From NCBI GenBank assembly GCA_027485835.1, contig JAIXQG010000002.1, positions 1 to 64,000 on the forward strand: a stretch of 64,000 nucleotides of DNA, read 5' to 3'. Shown piece after piece: positions 26,413-32,752 of the stretch. The stretch comes from Alphaproteobacteria bacterium. Lineage in GTDB: Bacteria; Pseudomonadota; Alphaproteobacteria; UBA2136; UBA6156. The first letter of the stretch is position 1. Every line of letters begins with the position of its first letter. The notes below the pieces were generated by a model. It had not been told where the DNA came from and ran no database searches. It was given only the letters and a program-made list of their open reading frames with translations. The translations under genes and the position numbers were made by a program.

Positions 26413-26528
26413 CACAGGCCCTCATCATCAGATGTATCGCAGCGGATATTCCGCCCCTGCAAGCCACCACATCGCTTCACACCATAGCGCTGCTTCGCCC
26501 ATGCAATCAGGTCATCGGCATGCATCAT
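26412..26528 (-). CDS. Possible 38-residue ORF bridging the two terminase genes
   Basis: A short frame (MMHADDLIAWAKQRYGVK at its start) begins within the end of the small terminase gene, and its stop overlaps the large terminase start (TGATG). The tight coupling on both sides favours translation, possibly to pass ribosomes between the terminase genes. There is no clear ribosome site and no recognised domain. Confidence 0.3.
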   Translation of the reverse strand: MMHADDLIAWAKQRYGVKRCGGLQGRNIRCDTSDDEGL

Positions 26529-26967
26529 CAGCCACGGCAGCAGCATCATCCAAACTCGTATCATTTTGTGTTTCCCTTACCCGTTCCAGTTTCTTCAAGC
26601 TTGCCAGTTCCGCTTCCAGTTCTTCCAAGGTGGGCACGGCCAGCGCCTCGCCCTTCTGCGCCATGCGCATGTACACCAGCCGCGCGGCCTGAACATTCCC
26701 CAACCGCGCCTGTTTCATCATGGCGCGGTCAATGTCTTCCAAACGCGTCTCATCACCCACCTTGCTCAACGCCTTCGCCTCGGCCCTCACCTCTTTGGTC
26801 ATGTAGGCTTGGGCACGTGGACGGGATACCCTTAATTCCAGCGCCACATCCGCCGCCTTCATCTCCGGGTTCTCCGCCAGCAGCGCCACCACTTTCGTCT
26901 TCAACCGCGCGCTCACGGCACGGCTTGGCGGGGCCTTCTTGGCCCTGCCCTGTCCTTTCTTAGTCAT
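26512..26967 (-). CDS. Terminase small subunit (DNA-recognition)
   Basis: A 151-residue protein, basic at the N terminus (TKKGQGRAKKAPPSRAVS), with a helix-turn-helix at about residues 36-60 (MKAADVALELRVSRPRAQAY) and an acidic C-terminal helix. It is placed directly ahead of the large terminase, as small terminases are. The ATG at 26967 follows GGGGAG with ten-base spacing; an in-frame GTG six codons upstream is less likely. It is the first gene of the structural cluster. Confidence 0.75.
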   Translation of the reverse strand: MTKKGQGRAKKAPPSRAVSARLKTKVVALLAENPEMKAADVALELRVSRPRAQAYMTKEVRAEAKALSKVGDETRLEDIDRAMMKQARLGNVQAARLVYMRMAQKGEALAVPTLEELEAELASLKKLERVRETQNDTSLDDAAAVADDACR

Positions 26968-26985
26968 CCGCTGAACACTCCCCAC

Positions 26986-27021
26986 AAAAAAACCGCTGAG
27001 GAATTCCTTCCATCAGCAGCG
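26986..27021 (-). terminator. Leader terminator upstream of terS
   Basis: Minus-strand hairpin: outer stem CGCTG/CAGCG, a bulge, and inner stem GGAA/TTCC, ending in G and seven Ts (26992-26986). It begins about where transcription from the adjacent promoter should start and ends 18 bases before the terS ATG. It would stop or pause RNA polymerase before the structural genes. Confidence 0.6.
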
Positions 27022-27027
27022 TGCTTT

Positions 27028-27056
27028 CTTCTACCCTAAGTTGTGTCACATGTCAA
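27028..27056 (-). promoter_or_regulatory. Sigma70-like promoter of the phage-like cluster
   Basis: A consensus -35 TTGACA (27056-27051), a 17-base spacer and -10 TAGAAG (27033-27028) lie between recO and terS, facing terS. The spacer is similar to that of the promoter ahead of the distant endolysin gene (60558). Over the 22 bases from the -35, the two agree at 18 positions, sharing TTGACAT, CAC and TTAGG. Confidence 0.65.
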
Positions 27057-27089
27057 GGCAATTCTACTTAATGTAGAGCTATCTCTATT

Positions 27090-27821
27090 CTAAGCCGCCC
27101 GTTGCTCCTGCATAAAACCATTGGCCAGCCACGTCCCCAAGCGGGCGCGAGATGCCATTTCCTTGCCATGCAGCGCTTTCTCAATAAAGAATCCCGTCAA
27201 CCGCCACGCCCGCTTAAAATCCTCCGCCTCCTCGCATTCCGGTCCGCCCAAACTGTGGGGTAATACCAACAAACGCTCCTCATAACCCTGCGCCACCTTC
27301 CGCGGCACGGCCCGCCCGCTGGCCGGAGACACATACGCCAACGCCGAGCCCTCGTCACATTCCACCGCCTCTTCAGCACGCAAACGCAACCCGTACCCCA
27401 CCGCTTCCAGCACCCACAGTTCATAGGCCACCACCTGCTGCCAACCGGCAGGGTCTTCCAGCAGGCGGATCGTCCGCGCCGCCAAGCCGTTATACGGGTG
27501 CTCTTCCGGTAAAAGCGCGGTGAGCATTTCACTGATATACGGCACCATAAAACCTCCGGTGGCCGAGCCCAACCACACAGCCGCGCGGCTTTTGACAAGT
27601 TCTAACGTAAACGTACCCAACTGGGCATCCAATCGCCGAAAATGCTCATAACGTACGGTATTAAACGGCTGCAACATCGCCTGCATGCCGCCGCGGTTGC
27701 TTTTGCCACCCTTTACCAGCCCCCGTAAACGGCCGTGTTCGGGGCAATACAGCTCCACCATGGCATCACGCTCGCCAAACGCGCGCGCCGCCAATACCAA
27801 AGCTTCTCCCGTCCGTTGCAT
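27090..27821 (-). CDS. recO: DNA repair protein RecO
   Basis: RecO loads RecA with RecF/RecR at gapped DNA. The 243-residue protein has the N-terminal OB fold (EALVLAARAFGERDAMVELY, then HGRLRGLVKGGKS) and a helical C-terminal part with AAYELWVLEAVGYGLRL-like segments. The zinc cysteines of some RecO proteins are only partly present (VECDEGS). Start MQRTGEALVL is chosen because it begins just before the OB fold. It is separated from the structural-cluster promoter by only about 30 bases. Confidence 0.9.
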   Translation of the reverse strand: MQRTGEALVLAARAFGERDAMVELYCPEHGRLRGLVKGGKSNRGGMQAMLQPFNTVRYEHFRRLDAQLGTFTLELVKSRAAVWLGSATGGFMVPYISEMLTALLPEEHPYNGLAARTIRLLEDPAGWQQVVAYELWVLEAVGYGLRLRAEEAVECDEGSALAYVSPASGRAVPRKVAQGYEERLLVLPHSLGGPECEEAEDFKRAWRLTGFFIEKALHGKEMASRARLGTWLANGFMQEQRAA

Positions 27822-27891
27822 ACGTTCCACTCTACGCCACCCACTCCGCCTGTCGAGGCTTCTCACCTTAAATCCCGCCCATCCCCGTGGC

Positions 27892-27933
27892 AAAAAAACC
27901 GGGAGGGCGTGATGATGATCATCACGCCCTCCC
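27892..27933 (-). terminator. Strong intrinsic terminator of the orphan gene at 27942
   Basis: A 16-base perfect inverted repeat (GGGAGGGCGTGATGAT with its complement) is followed on the minus strand by GG and seven Ts. It starts eight bases after the stop codon of the orphan gene and insulates recO from it. Confidence 0.9.
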
Positions 27934-27941
27934 AGACTCGC

Positions 27942-28436
27942 TTAGGCCGCAGCCTTGATTCGCTCTTTTTTCAAGAACTTATTTTTCATAGCCGACTCTA
28001 TCAGATCTATAAGTAGCTGCGACGACAGCGTGTTGACCCCGTCCGTAATCTGGAACGTCAGGTCTTTCCAGCAGGGCATCTGATAGACCCCCCAAACTCC
28101 GTCAACGTTCGCCAGCCGAAGCTTTGCACCCGTCAATATAATCTTCGGCATCGGCAAACCTTGGGCTGCCAACCGTCCCGAAGCCTTGCGGAACCCTTGT
28201 TCCAGCAAAACCATGATGTCATGGGCTGCCTGATCGCCGGTCGTGCTTTCGCCGCGAGAACTGACAGAACACTTCCTGCCGTCAGGATTCGTAATCGTGA
28301 AGAGCTTTCCCTGAGTAGCCAGAACAACGGGTACACCCAGATATGCTAGAAAAGCCCGCATAGCTTCGCTAAACGCAGCACCCTGATGGGCCATAGCGTC
28401 TGCACCCTCACGGGTGCGATTTTCGAGAGTCGTCAT
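27942..28436 (-). CDS. Unrecognised 164-residue protein, monocistronic
   Basis: A soluble mixed alpha/beta protein with no signal peptide. Segments visible are AMRAFLAYLGVPVVLATQGK, LFTITNPDGRKCSVSSRGES, HDIMVLLEQGFRKASG and a basic C terminus KNKFLKKERIKAAA. A good AAAGGAG site precedes the ATG. The gene has its own terminator and a palindrome (28447-28465) touching the ribosome site, so it is probably an independently controlled accessory gene placed between recO and era, which are usually adjacent. No function can be named. Confidence 0.7.
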   Translation of the reverse strand: MTTLENRTREGADAMAHQGAAFSEAMRAFLAYLGVPVVLATQGKLFTITNPDGRKCSVSSRGESTTGDQAAHDIMVLLEQGFRKASGRLAAQGLPMPKIILTGAKLRLANVDGVWGVYQMPCWKDLTFQITDGVNTLSSQLLIDLIESAMKNKFLKKERIKAAA

Positions 28437-28446
28437 CGTTTTCTCC

Positions 28447-28465
28447 TTTCGATGTACGTTCGAAA
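28447..28465. promoter_or_regulatory. Inverted repeat upstream of the orphan gene, possible operator
   Basis: TTTCGA (28447-28452) and TCGAAA (28460-28465) form a perfect six-base dyad with a seven-base spacer. It overlaps the edge of the ribosome site of the minus-strand gene starting at 28436. It could be a repressor site or an RNA hairpin sequestering the translation start. Confidence 0.4.
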
Positions 28466-28528
28466 ACTAACTTAAAGATGTGGTTGAATATGGCCGAAAA
28501 CAGCCTTGTTCGCAGGGTTGGTAACATA

Positions 28529-28552
28529 GAGGGGTTGCCCCCGCAACCCCTC
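28529..28552. repeat. GC-rich perfect hairpin between era and the orphan gene
   Basis: A ten-base stem (GAGGGGTTGC/GCAACCCCTC) encloses CCCC. No T run follows on either strand. It may be a T-less terminator for the era operon or an mRNA stability element. Confidence 0.5.
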
Positions 28553-28601
28553 AAAACAACATCAAGCTTACAATCCGATCATTCTACCGGAAGGCGTGAT
28601 G

Positions 28602-29558
28602 CTAAACGCCCATCTCGCGCAGCCACTGCTCCCGCTCCAGCCAGCGCTCGGCCACCTTCACATGCAGGTCAAGGCGCACACGGGTGCCCAGAATCTTCTG
28701 CATTTCCAAACGGGAGAACGTCCCGATCTTCTGCAACATCTGGCCGCCCTTGCCCAACACCATCGGCTTGTGCTGTTCCTTGCTCACCAACAATTGCTGG
28801 GTCACCACGGTCACATCTTCGCCGTTTTCCTCATCCACCGCCTCTTCCACTGTGCTGGTAATCACACCAATCCCGTAGGGCAACTCCTGGTGTAGCTGAC
28901 GCATGGCCTGTTCACGAGTCAATTCCGCCAAGCGCAGCGGCATTGGCATGTCGGTGGTCATGTCTTCCGGGAACAACCACGGTCCTTCCGGCAACATCTT
29001 GGTCAGTTCCGCAATCACACGGTCCACGCCACTGCCCTTCATGCTGACCTGCCCGCCACTGCCATGCTCGGCCTTAATCGCGGCAATCGGAATCACCACG
29101 TCAGCCCCCATCTCCACCATCTTGGTCAGGGTCGGCATCAGCTTTTCCTTGTCCTTGACCTTATCCACCTTGGTCAACAACACCATCAGCTTCTGGTTAC
29201 GCTTCTTGGCTTCCGCCGCCAGCTGGGTCATTTCCAAGGTCAGGCTATCGTTACCGGCGGCATTCAGTTCGGTCAGCAGTACCACAACGTCGGCTTCCAC
29301 AGCCGCCCCCATGGCCTGTTGCACCAAGCGGCGGTCAAAAGCTTTGCTGCTGCGGTTGAGGCCGGGGGTATCCATAAACACCATCTGGTTCGCGCCTTGG
29401 GTCACCACACCGCGCACCGTCACGCGGGTGGTGTTGGGCTTGTTGGAAATAATTCCGATCTTTTCGCCCACTAAAGCGTTCATTAGCGTCGATTTTCCAG
29501 CATTCGGCAAACCTACCAAAGCTATCAAACCACAACGCATGTCTTCCAAAGCTACCAT
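28602..29558 (-). CDS. era: GTPase Era
   Basis: Ribosome-assembly GTPase acting on 16S rRNA maturation. G1 GLPNAGKST, G3 DTPG, G4 TKVDK and the C-terminal KH domain (GKGGQMLQKIGTFSRLEM, then RVRLDLHVKVAERWL) are visible in order. At 318 residues it is slightly longer than usual because of a Gly/Ser-rich insertion near residues 163-175 (KAEHGSGGQVSMKGSG). It follows rnc by 15 bases. Confidence 0.97.
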   Translation of the reverse strand: MVALEDMRCGLIALVGLPNAGKSTLMNALVGEKIGIISNKPNTTRVTVRGVVTQGANQMVFMDTPGLNRSSKAFDRRLVQQAMGAAVEADVVVLLTELNAAGNDSLTLEMTQLAAEAKKRNQKLMVLLTKVDKVKDKEKLMPTLTKMVEMGADVVIPIAAIKAEHGSGGQVSMKGSGVDRVIAELTKMLPEGPWLFPEDMTTDMPMPLRLAELTREQAMRQLHQELPYGIGVITSTVEEAVDEENGEDVTVVTQQLLVSKEQHKPMVLGKGGQMLQKIGTFSRLEMQKILGTRVRLDLHVKVAERWLEREQWLREMGV

Positions 29559-29573
29559 CGTTTTCGTCTCACT

Positions 29574-30206
29574 CTATTTATCCAATTGCGCCAGCAACGC
29601 CGCAGCAGCCGCGGCACCCGCCACTTGCTTGCTTACGCCCTGACCCGTGCCAACCCCCAGGGCGCTGCGCACTTCTACGGTAAAATTCTTATTATGGTCG
29701 GGCCCCTCTTCCGCAATCACCACATATTCGGGCAACGGGTTGCCGCCACCTTGCACCAATTCCTGCAAGCGGCTCTTGGAGTCCTTCTCGTCCTTAAGGT
29801 CCAGATAAGGCTTCCACGCGGTTTGCACAACCCCTCGCACCGCTTCCAAGCCATTATCTTCATACATGGCCCCCAGTATGGCTTCCACCATATCCGCCAA
29901 AATAGCTTGTTTCAGCACTTCCCCCGCGCCCAAACGCGCTACATCTTCCAAACGCCACTCACGGCCAATCTCCGCCAAAGTAGGCTCACGCACCAACATG
30001 GTAAAACGACGGCTCAACTCGCCTTCGGCAGCCTCCGGATACCGCGCAAACAACATATCCGCCACCACCAAACCGAGCACACGGTCGCCTAAAAATTCCA
30101 GCCGTTGGTAGTTCTCCGTTCCAAAGCTCGGGTGCGTCAACGCCTGTTCCAGCAACTTCGGCTGCCGGAACGTGTACCCTAGCTTCTGAACAAAGGTTTC
30201 ACTCAC
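29574..30206 (-). CDS. rnc: Ribonuclease III
   Basis: Double-strand-specific endonuclease for rRNA and mRNA processing. The signature RLEFLGDRVLGLVVAD lies at about residues 36-51, and the second metal-ligand segment DMVEAILGAMYEDNGLEA at about 103-120. A dsRNA-binding domain follows from about residue 138 (KSRLQELVQGGGNPLPEYVV to the Ala-rich end). The length of 210 is slightly short but all domains are complete. Its ATG overlaps the lepB stop. Confidence 0.96.
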   Translation of the reverse strand: MSETFVQKLGYTFRQPKLLEQALTHPSFGTENYQRLEFLGDRVLGLVVADMLFARYPEAAEGELSRRFTMLVREPTLAEIGREWRLEDVARLGAGEVLKQAILADMVEAILGAMYEDNGLEAVRGVVQTAWKPYLDLKDEKDSKSRLQELVQGGGNPLPEYVVIAEEGPDHNKNFTVEVRSALGVGTGQGVSKQVAGAAAAAALLAQLDK

Positions 30207-30979
30207 GCAGACATCCCGCCCCGCGCCATGTTCAACATCTGACCGCCTATCTGGCTCACCTGCGCACGCAGCCCCGTACCGATACGGTCTAACCGCGGCA
30301 TCCAGTTTTCATCCCAACTCCAGAAGATGAATTCCGCACGCCCCATAATGTCGCTTTTCGGTACAAACCCCCAGCTCGGCCACTGCCAGTAACGGCTGTC
30401 GCGGCTGTTGTCACGGTTATCCCCCATCATCACGTACATGTTTTCAGGCACAATGGTTTCGGTCACTTCCGGCCCCGGCTCGGCAGGATTCCGCAAAACG
30501 GCGTGCTTAACACCTAACAGGTTCTCTTCCTTCAAATCCGCCTTGATCATCTCACCGGTCGGCAACTGCAAATCGTAAACGCCCTTATCTTCGTTCGTTA
30601 CAACGCGACCATTAATGAACAAGGTCTGGTTACGGTAGGCAATCGTGTCTCCCGGCACCCCTACAATACGCTTGATGAACAGAGTCTTGCCAAATCCAAA
30701 AAAGCTCCCTGGTAATCCACTGCCATCGCGCTTAAACACAGCAATATCGCCGCGCTTGGGGTCGGTTTCCCAGAAGAAATAATCGGTGAGAGGGAGTCGG
30801 TTACCATACGCAAATTTAGAAACAATCAGATAATCGCCAATCAGCAAGGTCGGCATCATGCTGGAGCTCGGTATCTTGAACGGCTCAAACACAAAGCCAC
30901 GGATACAGAAAAACGCGATGAACGCGGCTATACCGAGGGTTTTTGCAAAGCTTAACAGCGATTTTGCGGCAGAGGACAT
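30203..30979 (-). CDS. lepB: Signal peptidase I
   Basis: Removes signal peptides from Sec- and Tat-exported proteins. One N-terminal membrane helix (about residues 10-28) precedes box B IPSSSMMPTLLIGD with the catalytic Ser, box D FIKRIVGVPGDTI with the catalytic Lys, and box E MGDNRDNSRDSRYW. It is 258 residues from the ATG at 30979 (a GTG precedes it). Translation is coupled to rnc by a four-base overlap. Confidence 0.97.
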   Translation of the reverse strand: MSSAAKSLLSFAKTLGIAAFIAFFCIRGFVFEPFKIPSSSMMPTLLIGDYLIVSKFAYGNRLPLTDYFFWETDPKRGDIAVFKRDGSGLPGSFFGFGKTLFIKRIVGVPGDTIAYRNQTLFINGRVVTNEDKGVYDLQLPTGEMIKADLKEENLLGVKHAVLRNPAEPGPEVTETIVPENMYVMMGDNRDNSRDSRYWQWPSWGFVPKSDIMGRAEFIFWSWDENWMPRLDRIGTGLRAQVSQIGGQMLNMARGGMSA

Positions 30980-31069
30980 CACAGGCCTTTCTTTTCAGGG
31001 CGTCTTAAGCGCGTTTATCGCTTAATTTCCGTACGGATGCAACCATCGCGCAGGGTTTTCTAGGCAAGC

Positions 31070-31423
31070 TTATGCCGCATGGGTTTCGGCCACAGCAAAA
31101 GCGGTGGCGTAAGCAGTATCATCCGATGCCGAAACGTGCAGCGTCAGATGTTCGAAACCACGGACAACACACTGCGGCTTACCGTGCGCGTCGTGCTCAA
31201 CCACTATATCGTGAAAGCCGACTTTGGCACCAATGCCACAGCCCAAAGCTTTGGCCACAGCCTCTTTAATTGCCCACCGACGTGCCAGTTTGGCCGCGTT
31301 CCACTCGCCTCCCCGTTCCGATTCTGCAAGCACCCTCTGATAAAAATTGTCACTAAAACGGGCCAATGCCGCCTCAATGCGGCTTATCGCGCAGATATCG
31401 GTACCTATGCCGTAAATACTCAT
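31070..31423 (-). CDS. acpS: Holo-[acyl-carrier-protein] synthase
   Basis: Transfers phosphopantetheine from CoA to acyl carrier protein. The 117-residue protein has the two AcpS motifs, GIGTDICAISRIEAAL at the N terminus and ARRWAIKEAVAKALGCG at about residues 47-63, containing the Mg-binding Asp and Glu. It overlaps the upstream DUF2062 gene by four bases and precedes lepB by about 90 bases. A pdxJ gene, common beside acpS, is missing. Confidence 0.96.
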   Translation of the reverse strand: MSIYGIGTDICAISRIEAALARFSDNFYQRVLAESERGGEWNAAKLARRWAIKEAVAKALGCGIGAKVGFHDIVVEHDAHGKPQCVVRGFEHLTLHVSASDDTAYATAFAVAETHAA

Positions 31424-31980
31424 AAAGGCTGTTTAGCACGCCGTGCCTGCAAACGCCAGTACACCAGCACATATACCATTAAGGCCAATGGCATAGCTAA
31501 AACAAAGCCACCCACCATGGTCGGCCACACAATCGTTTCCAACATATTGGGAAGATCTTTCAACACCGTTTCGGGCTGCCATATATCCAAGGGAACAGGC
31601 GCGGCTGCTTGCATAGGAACACCCACCATAAACACCCCCACCTTATAGCTGCTGGCCCACATAAACGGTAGCGTCCAAGGGTTAGCCAACATGCTCAACA
31701 GCATGGCCGCTATAAAACTGGCAGAAAACACATACCCAAGTAGCCCAATCAGCAGCGTGTGGGTGCCGAGTATCGGGAAAAACGACACCATAACCCCCAA
31801 TGCCGCCCCGCGGGCCACATAATGCGGTTTTTGGTTTTGCCTAAGCAGCTTCAGTAAAGCCCACCTTCCCGTGGCTACCAGCCCCATGCTCGGCCACATA
31901 AACTCGCGGAGGTGATTCCTGATTCCGCTCCGCTTTACCAGTGGAATGCCTCGTTTACGATGGGGGCGCCAAGGTTGCAT
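31420..31980 (-). CDS. DUF2062 membrane protein, copy 2
   Basis: A 186-residue protein with a basic N terminus and four hydrophobic segments. It carries the DUF2062 pattern: PHYVARGAALGVMVSFFPIL, then LSMLANPWTLPFMWASSYKV and a C-terminal VGGFVLAMPLALMVYVLVYW. The family's function is unknown. It follows its paralogue by nine bases and is coupled to acpS by an ATGA overlap. Confidence 0.8.
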   Translation of the reverse strand: MQPWRPHRKRGIPLVKRSGIRNHLREFMWPSMGLVATGRWALLKLLRQNQKPHYVARGAALGVMVSFFPILGTHTLLIGLLGYVFSASFIAAMLLSMLANPWTLPFMWASSYKVGVFMVGVPMQAAAPVPLDIWQPETVLKDLPNMLETIVWPTMVGGFVLAMPLALMVYVLVYWRLQARRAKQPL

Positions 31981-31989
31981 GGCCCGCTG

Positions 31990-32631
31990 CTACGCCTTAA
32001 CGCGCGTATTTTTGGCGCGGTTGGCCTCTTTCACGCGGCGGCGGTAGTCCCAGAAGCGTTTCACTTCCCAATGCGTCAACCAATAGCTTAATAGCGCTAA
32101 CGGAATCCCCAACATCTGGCCACCCGCCGTAAGCGGTAGCAGCACACCGCGCGCCAATTCGCGCCAATTTTCTAACATGAATTCCAGATTCGCGTTCGCG
32201 AGCAACATTTTAAAGCCCACGCTCTGTTCGTTGATCGGGAATACCAACAACCCCGTTTTGTAGCAAAGCCACCAGATGAACGGCATAGTCCACGCATTCC
32301 CTACCAATTGCCCTAAAAAGGCGGTGAGCATATTGGCGCGCATCAGCCACGCAAAGGTGACCGACAACAGACCACCCAAACCCGGCAAGGGTAAAAAGTT
32401 AGCCCACATACCAATCGCCATGCCCATGGCCACGTGGTGCGGGTCGGTAGCGCTACGGCGTACTTTAAGTAGGAAATAACGCAGCATCGCTTTCCAGCCC
32501 ATGCTTGGCCACAGGGTATCCTTACCCCAGTCCTTCCAATTTTGAGGAATGTGATACCAAGGTGTCGCGGCGGGGCGGCGACGGCTATGCACGCCGCGCT
32601 TACGCTTCTGGGACACCTGCAACCAATCCAA
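31990..32631 (-). CDS. DUF2062 membrane protein, copy 1
   Basis: A 213-residue paralogue of the next gene. The shared pattern is DPHHVAMGMAIGMWANFLPL, then FLGQLVGNAWTMPFIWWLCY and MLGIPLALLSYWLTHWEVKR. Both ends are strongly basic. The only reasonable start is TTG at 32631 with a weak AGGCGAG ahead. The two copies are divergent in sequence, so the duplication is old. Confidence 0.78.
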   Translation of the reverse strand: MDWLQVSQKRKRGVHSRRRPAATPWYHIPQNWKDWGKDTLWPSMGWKAMLRYFLLKVRRSATDPHHVAMGMAIGMWANFLPLPGLGGLLSVTFAWLMRANMLTAFLGQLVGNAWTMPFIWWLCYKTGLLVFPINEQSVGFKMLLANANLEFMLENWRELARGVLLPLTAGGQMLGIPLALLSYWLTHWEVKRFWDYRRRVKEANRAKNTRVKA

Positions 32632-32694
32632 TTTCGCGCTCGCCTTTTGTTTTCTTCATTCGGGGAATGACATGGTTCTAACACCTTCACCTTT

Positions 32695-32723
32695 AAAAAA
32701 CACCCCTTCACGGAGTGTTTTTT
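32695..32723. terminator. Terminator downstream of the Rel/SpoT gene
   Basis: AAAAAACAC and GTGTTTTTT flank a CG-rich core and small loop. On the minus strand it ends in a run of six Ts about 30 bases past the rsh stop, and the symmetric sequence could also work on the plus strand. Confidence 0.75.
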
Positions 32724-32752
32724 ATTACGGGACGTCAGAGGTAAGTCTCGCG

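Noticed and set aside
14446..26967. Assignment as a Rhodobacter-type GTA (RcGTA)
   Set aside because: The large portal of P22 type, N4-gp56-type capsid, short-tail adaptor and hub, and lack of a tape measure do not fit the siphovirus-like RcGTA cluster.
14300..27090. Attachment-site direct repeats and an integrase flanking the phage-like cluster
   Set aside because: No recombinase gene and no convincing flanking repeat was found by eye; the tRNA gene in the window is 30 kb away.
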